From positions 12,650,913-12,714,912 of the forward strand of contig NC_135211.1 in assembly GCF_052324685.1 (NCBI RefSeq): a stretch of DNA of 64,000 bases. Reading direction: 5' to 3'. The position numbers were made by a program, and so were the translations under genes. This document shows, piece after piece, positions 60,186-64,000 of the stretch (position 1 is its first letter; every line of letters begins with the position of its first letter). The notes beneath the pieces were generated by a model. It saw only the letters and a program-made list of their open reading frames with translations. It was not told the origin of the DNA and did not search any database. Source of the DNA: Brachyhypopomus gauderio (lineage: Eukaryota; Chordata; Actinopteri; Gymnotiformes; Hypopomidae).

Positions 60186-61803
60186 CTACTGCTGAAGAAG
60201 TTCATGAATTGGTTTAATTTTTTGTATAATTTAGGACGGCATTTAAATTATGCATAGGTGCCTGATTTTAAAACATCAGATGGCACAGGGTTGGGAGGTA
60301 CTTTATTACATCCTACTACACCTTCGTATGTTGAGACCTTAACATGAGACCTTAACATTTATCCTGTTAGTAAACACCATTTAACCAATCACATCTGAGT
60401 TGCTTAAAAATTTGTTTGAAAGTATGGCATGGTTGGGTCCACAGAGAGACACAGACTCAAGGTAAACCAGTCTTTGTTAGGGCACACAGGGAGCACCCAA
60501 TACTCTATTTGCTTTGCAATACCATTAAACATCTACACCCCAGCTAACAGTAATGTAGCGAAGGTCATGCACACAGCTGAAGTTAGGGCACTTCTAATTT
60601 GATGCACACTGCTTCTTTTATCGCTAGCATTTCCTAGACTATCTAATTGGGAAGAAAGTAACCGTAATTGTTCTCGTGCTTGGTCAACCAACTGAAGGCA
60701 TAAATCCACCAGAGTTACATTTATAATCAGACCCTTGGGTTTCGTGCTGATCAACAGAAATATGAAGCATAAAACATGAACCCTTACTATCCTGAATGCC
60801 TTGATCTCAGCCAGCAAGCCAGGGCAATAAAGCAAGGTTCTTCTACACCGGTGCAGTGGACCACAATGGGGGGGGGGGGGGGGAGTTGTGGCTTTACCGC
60901 AGGCCATAACGATATCAGACAGGAGAGTCATGGGGTATGATCTTGCTATCCTGAAGGAAAGCAAACCACGTCTGTTTTAAAGGAGCCATTTCAGAGTTTA
61001 TTGCCTCCTGAAGATTTGCTGCATGCCTGCGGCTCGTGCTGCCTGCCTTCCTGGAAGTGGGTGGTCCAGCAATCAGCACTTCACAACTTTGATGTGACAC
61101 ATTTTGCACGGTTCATTTTCCATCACACACATGCCCTCACATTTTGAATTTCCTACCGGGGGTGTGGGGGGGGGGGGGACATTGTGGCATCTGACCAGTT
61201 CACAGCAAGGGCTAAGCGTGCCCAGTAGTGCGTATGGAAAATATGGAAAATGGCGTATGGAAAATGGCGTATGGAAAATGCGTTAGCGCATAATCTGACC
61301 CACAAGCGAAGATCAGAACTACCACCTCTGGTGTTTTTATGCTCCATCCACTCGGTCAACTGATGCAAATAGTAAAACCAGCAACAGTTTGGTGAGTTCA
61401 CCAAGTGTTATGATAATAAACTTATACTGGAGTTAATCTGGGGTCAACTGCATCGTTACTTAATCTCTTCCAGATTATATGTAAAGGATAATAGGCTTCC
61501 ATGCATTAATAAGGTTACACACATGTGCAGCTGGAATCAGGCAGCATGCTACACTCACTGAAAAACTCTGCATTTGTCCTGGAGTGGCCTAATGTGTTAC
61601 TGGGACTGGTAATGTGTTACTGGGACAGGGGTACCCTTTTTCAGGTGATCTGTACTATAATGCAAAGAATATTTTAAGTGTTGTTATATAATTTCAGCAT
61701 CAATTATATCATAACAATAATTCCTATTACTGTAACTAATAATTGTTTACTTGTACTTGTAGTGGTACTAATAACATTGTTGTGTTGTTCATTTGATTCT
61801 TTG
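60186..61803. other. Intergenic DNA with two unassigned minus-strand frames
   Basis: Minus-strand open frames at 60533-60964 (143 codons, ending in a hydrophobic stretch SAVCMTFATLLLAGV) and 60915-61109 (64 codons) overlap. I recognise no family for either; the first contains a proline run made by a G-run on the plus strand. G-runs occur at about 60868-60882 and 61167-61178. Short tandem duplications occur near 61231-61280 (GTATGGAAAATGGC) and 61589-61625. Confidence 0.4.
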
Positions 61804-61809
61804 TTTATT
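61804..61809 (-). terminator. Candidate poly(A) signal of second CART gene
   Basis: AATAAA on the minus strand, about 345 nt past the stop codon of the second CART gene. Position fits a CART 3' UTR. Confidence 0.4.
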
Positions 61810-62153
61810 ATTTTGTTTCCACAATAACTGAAATCTGTAGATTTTTTTACATTTTGCTCAGAATGAAAGCTGACATTCAGTAATTCATGCTAATTCTACA
61901 CAAATTCCATATAATTGTAAGACAAATATGACACATTTAGTTCAAAGAATATTAAGAAACAAAAACATTACATTTAAACATTCATAAGCAGGTTCTCGAA
62001 GAAAACGAAAGAAAGAAAAAAGCCCAGGCTGACTAGTTAAATAATAGATCCTAAGGGCTTTACTTGGAGAGCTACCCACGTGCCTTGCTAAAATGCTTAA
62101 TGAGAACATGTCCACGAGCTCTGTCTTGGCGCTCGCGCTCGTGGCTGCCCTCT

Positions 62154-62932
62154 TCAGATGCACTTGAGGAGATAGGAGTTGCAGTATGATCCTCGCGCGC
62201 ATTCACAGAGTTGTCCGAAGCGCGGACCCAGCCTCATCGCGCAGCGGGTCCCCACCGCGCACTGACGAGAAGACATTTCACAGCCAATTCACGAGCACAA
62301 TCACATTACCTATGATGCATTACTATGCGACAGAGTGTCTTTTAACAAAATCGCAATGATCTTATCTGGTATATTACAGTCCATTTTTTGACAACAATAA
62401 CAATAATAATTGTAAAATATAAAATAGTATTTACCCTTGGAATTCCTCGCTTTTCTATTGCTGGACGCCTGTCATATATGTCTCCCAGGATTTCCTCTAA
62501 TGCTTCCACCTGTTCCAATGCAAACGCACGCCTTAGAACCGCATTCTGACACTGAAAAAGTGCATGCCAATACCGCGCAGTGGTACAGATACGTTACAGG
62601 CCTATTGTTGTAAGTTGTATAAGTGCGACTGAACTGACTGGGGTTTCACTTCATTTATCTGAAATGATCAGTAAGATCATTTATTGTTAATTACTCATAT
62701 GTGAATAATTACATTTGACATCACACAGCTGAACCTTAAATAAGAAACAACTAGCTACTGACGGCTGTTTGTAACCTTTTTCCATACAATCATTACTCAC
62801 AAATTCTTTTTTCTGGTCCACGTTATCGTTCTCGGCGTCTTCTACTGATATCTCAGGTGACACCTGTCCTTGGCACAAGACGGTGAAAAGACCGATTAAC
62901 AAAAGTCCGGTCAGAATTCCAGAGCTCTCCAT
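62154..62932 (-). CDS. cart: CART prepropeptide, divergent paralogue B
   Basis: Three exons, 62932-62801, 62551-62435 and 62261-62154, all phase 0, encode 118 aa. Seen: signal peptide MESSGILTGLLLIGLFTVLC; a helix VEALEEIL matching mammalian IEALQEVL; dibasic sites DRR|PAIEKR|GIPR. The C-terminal domain CAVGTRCAMRLGPRFGQLC then ECARGSYCNSYLLKCI keeps all six cystine-knot cysteines. The segment between the first dibasic site and the first knot Cys is three residues shorter than in the other copy. Exon 2 starts with 14 extra residues (CQNAVLRRAFALEQ), including an unpaired Cys. A second AG acceptor directly after them would remove them in frame. The start is the family-typical MESS; an in-frame ATG at 63031 lies at or upstream of the expected cap site. 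Confidence 0.93.
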
Positions 62933-63037
62933 GGTCCTGAGACTTGCTGCCCACGGTTCCGATAGCACAATGTACAGAGGTGTGAGGTCAACAAACCCGT
63001 AACACAGTTCACGTAATTTCACGCCGGTCAAAGCTTA

Positions 63038-63044
63038 TCTTATA
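63038..63044 (-). promoter_or_regulatory. TATA-like box of second CART gene
   Basis: TATAAGA on the minus strand about 106 nt upstream of the MESS start codon, preceded by a GC box (GGGCGGGGC, around 63053-63061). It predicts a cap site near 63010. A TTACGTGA element, loosely CRE-like, follows near 63010-63017. Confidence 0.5.
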
Positions 63045-63061
63045 AACTAAGTCGCCCCGCC

Positions 63062-63609
63062 CTCCGAGTTCATTTAGTAGGTTCTTATAAGCTGTTTTTA
63101 TGTTCAAAGCTTTCCATTTTCTCTGGTATGTGACTGCAAATACTTACAAAAAATGCAAAAAAAATTGTTTGTAGCTAAACGCGTTTTTGAACATAAATAC
63201 TTTTTAGGAGATTATTGCTAATATAAAAATTATTGATCTGGAAAGTGAAAAGAAAGGAGAGGAGAAAATGAGCAAATTATGTAATGAGCAAATTGTATTG
63301 GGCTTGTTCAACAATGTTTTACAAACACGCTAGATGCTGATAAAACGAACATAAAGAATACAATGTATTCATACCAAGCCAATGGAATACTAGTACACTG
63401 TAAATATTTCATATAGCCTAGCTGAAGTTCTGATTTACGTACAATTGCAGATATTCTAACAACTATCTTTATGCCTGAAACCTTACTGAGCAAATGTTAA
63501 CAATCAGGTCATTTAAAAAATATAGTTTTTTCTTAGCACCTCTGTATAAATTTGGTGTCAATTTTCTCATGCACGTTTATGTTCATGTCAAATTTATGAG
63601 AACCTTTAT
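63062..63609. other. AT-rich intergenic DNA
   Basis: 5' flank of the second CART gene. I see no gene, RNA or repeat unit here. Confidence 0.5.
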
Positions 63610-63619
63610 GTGCATTTTA

Positions 63620-64000
63620 ATGTGGTGTATTATACCACTGTTTCCCAATGGTGGTATACTATACCACGGTTTCCCAGTGGTGGTGTATTATACCACGGTT
63701 TCCCTGTGGTGGTGTATTATACCAATGTTTCCCAGTGGTGGTGTATTATACCAATGTTTCCCAGTGGTGGTGTATTATACCAATGTTTCCCAGTGGTGGT
63801 GTATTATACCAATGTTTCCCAGTGGTGGTGTACTATACCACTGTTTCCCTGTGGTGGTGTATTATACCAATGTTTCCCAGTGGTGGTGTACTATACCACT
63901 GTTTCCCTGTGGTGGTGTATTATACCAATGTTTCCCAGTGGTGGTGTATTATACCACTGATTCCCAGTGGTGGTGTATTATACCACTGATTCCCAGTGGT
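63620..64000. repeat. 29-bp tandem repeat running off the window edge
   Basis: About 13 copies of a 29-bp unit built from GTATTATACCAATGTTTCCC and AGTGGTGGT. Spacing is exactly 29 bp where measured (63721, 63750, 63779). Units vary at CCAATG/CCACTG/CCACGG and CCCAGTG/CCCTGTG. The array continues past the window end, so its full length is unknown. The open frames through it (63610-63960 and 63648-63989) are repeat artefacts. Confidence 0.97.

Noticed and set aside
62933..63031. N-terminal extension of the second CART protein from an upstream in-frame ATG
   Set aside because: It lies upstream of the cap site predicted from the TATA-like box and precedes a complete signal peptide.
1..64000. CRISPR arrays, bacterial operons, tRNA or rRNA genes
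   Set aside because: The window is spliced vertebrate DNA; the tandem repeats lack spacer structure and I could not find a cloverleaf or rRNA sequence by eye.

Overview
The window is vertebrate nuclear DNA, almost certainly from a ray-finned (teleost) fish. The genes are spliced with GT-AG introns. Five protein-coding genes can be rebuilt exon by exon from conserved protein sequence and splice phase: map1a (minus strand, 7 coding exons), tp53bp1 (plus, 28 coding exons), tubgcp4 (minus, 18 coding exons), cdkn2aip (plus, 3 coding exons), and two separate CART neuropeptide genes (minus, 3 exons each), making six gene copies in all. The compact introns, the two CART paralogues and the repeat types (20-bp and 29-bp satellites, a hAT-like MITE, gypsy-like LTR sequence) fit a teleost.

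Layout: 1-2036 is the 3' flank/UTR of map1a. map1a runs 2037-25287 on the minus strand. It has one 7-kb exon and a 13.8-kb intron holding a 1.26-kb minisatellite, a MITE and a possible alternative first exon. A CpG-richer intergenic region (25288-29116) separates map1a from the divergent tp53bp1 (29117-40222). tubgcp4 (40685-45260) converges on tp53bp1, and their poly(A) signals are only about 30 bp apart. tubgcp4 and cdkn2aip (45915-47120) are head to head over a 650-bp shared promoter region. From 47 kb to the end the DNA is gene-poor except for the two CART genes (50111-50917 and 62154-62932), with a 986-bp near-perfect palindrome between them and a 29-bp satellite at the right edge.

The order MAP1A-TP53BP1-TUBGCP4 with these relative orientations matches the human 15q15 block. 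In human, CARTPT instead neighbours MAP1B on chromosome 5. The CART genes near map1a therefore look like ohnologues of that CARTPT-MAP1B block, apparently lost in mammals. The genes do not form one pathway: map1a and tubgcp4 act on microtubules (neuronal MAP and gamma-tubulin ring complex), tp53bp1 in DNA double-strand-break repair, cdkn2aip in XRN2/p53-ARF regulation, and the CART genes are secreted neuropeptide precursors.

Most notable: (1) the paired CART genes, one with a possible alternative 3' splice site matching the rodent long/short CART variants; (2) a palindromic pair of LTR-like sequences flanked by one 5-bp target duplication; (3) loss of one methyl-lysine cage aromatic in the 53BP1 Tudor domain; (4) a single-base frameshift in tubgcp4 exon 6; (5) a candidate internal promoter for a short MAP1A form.
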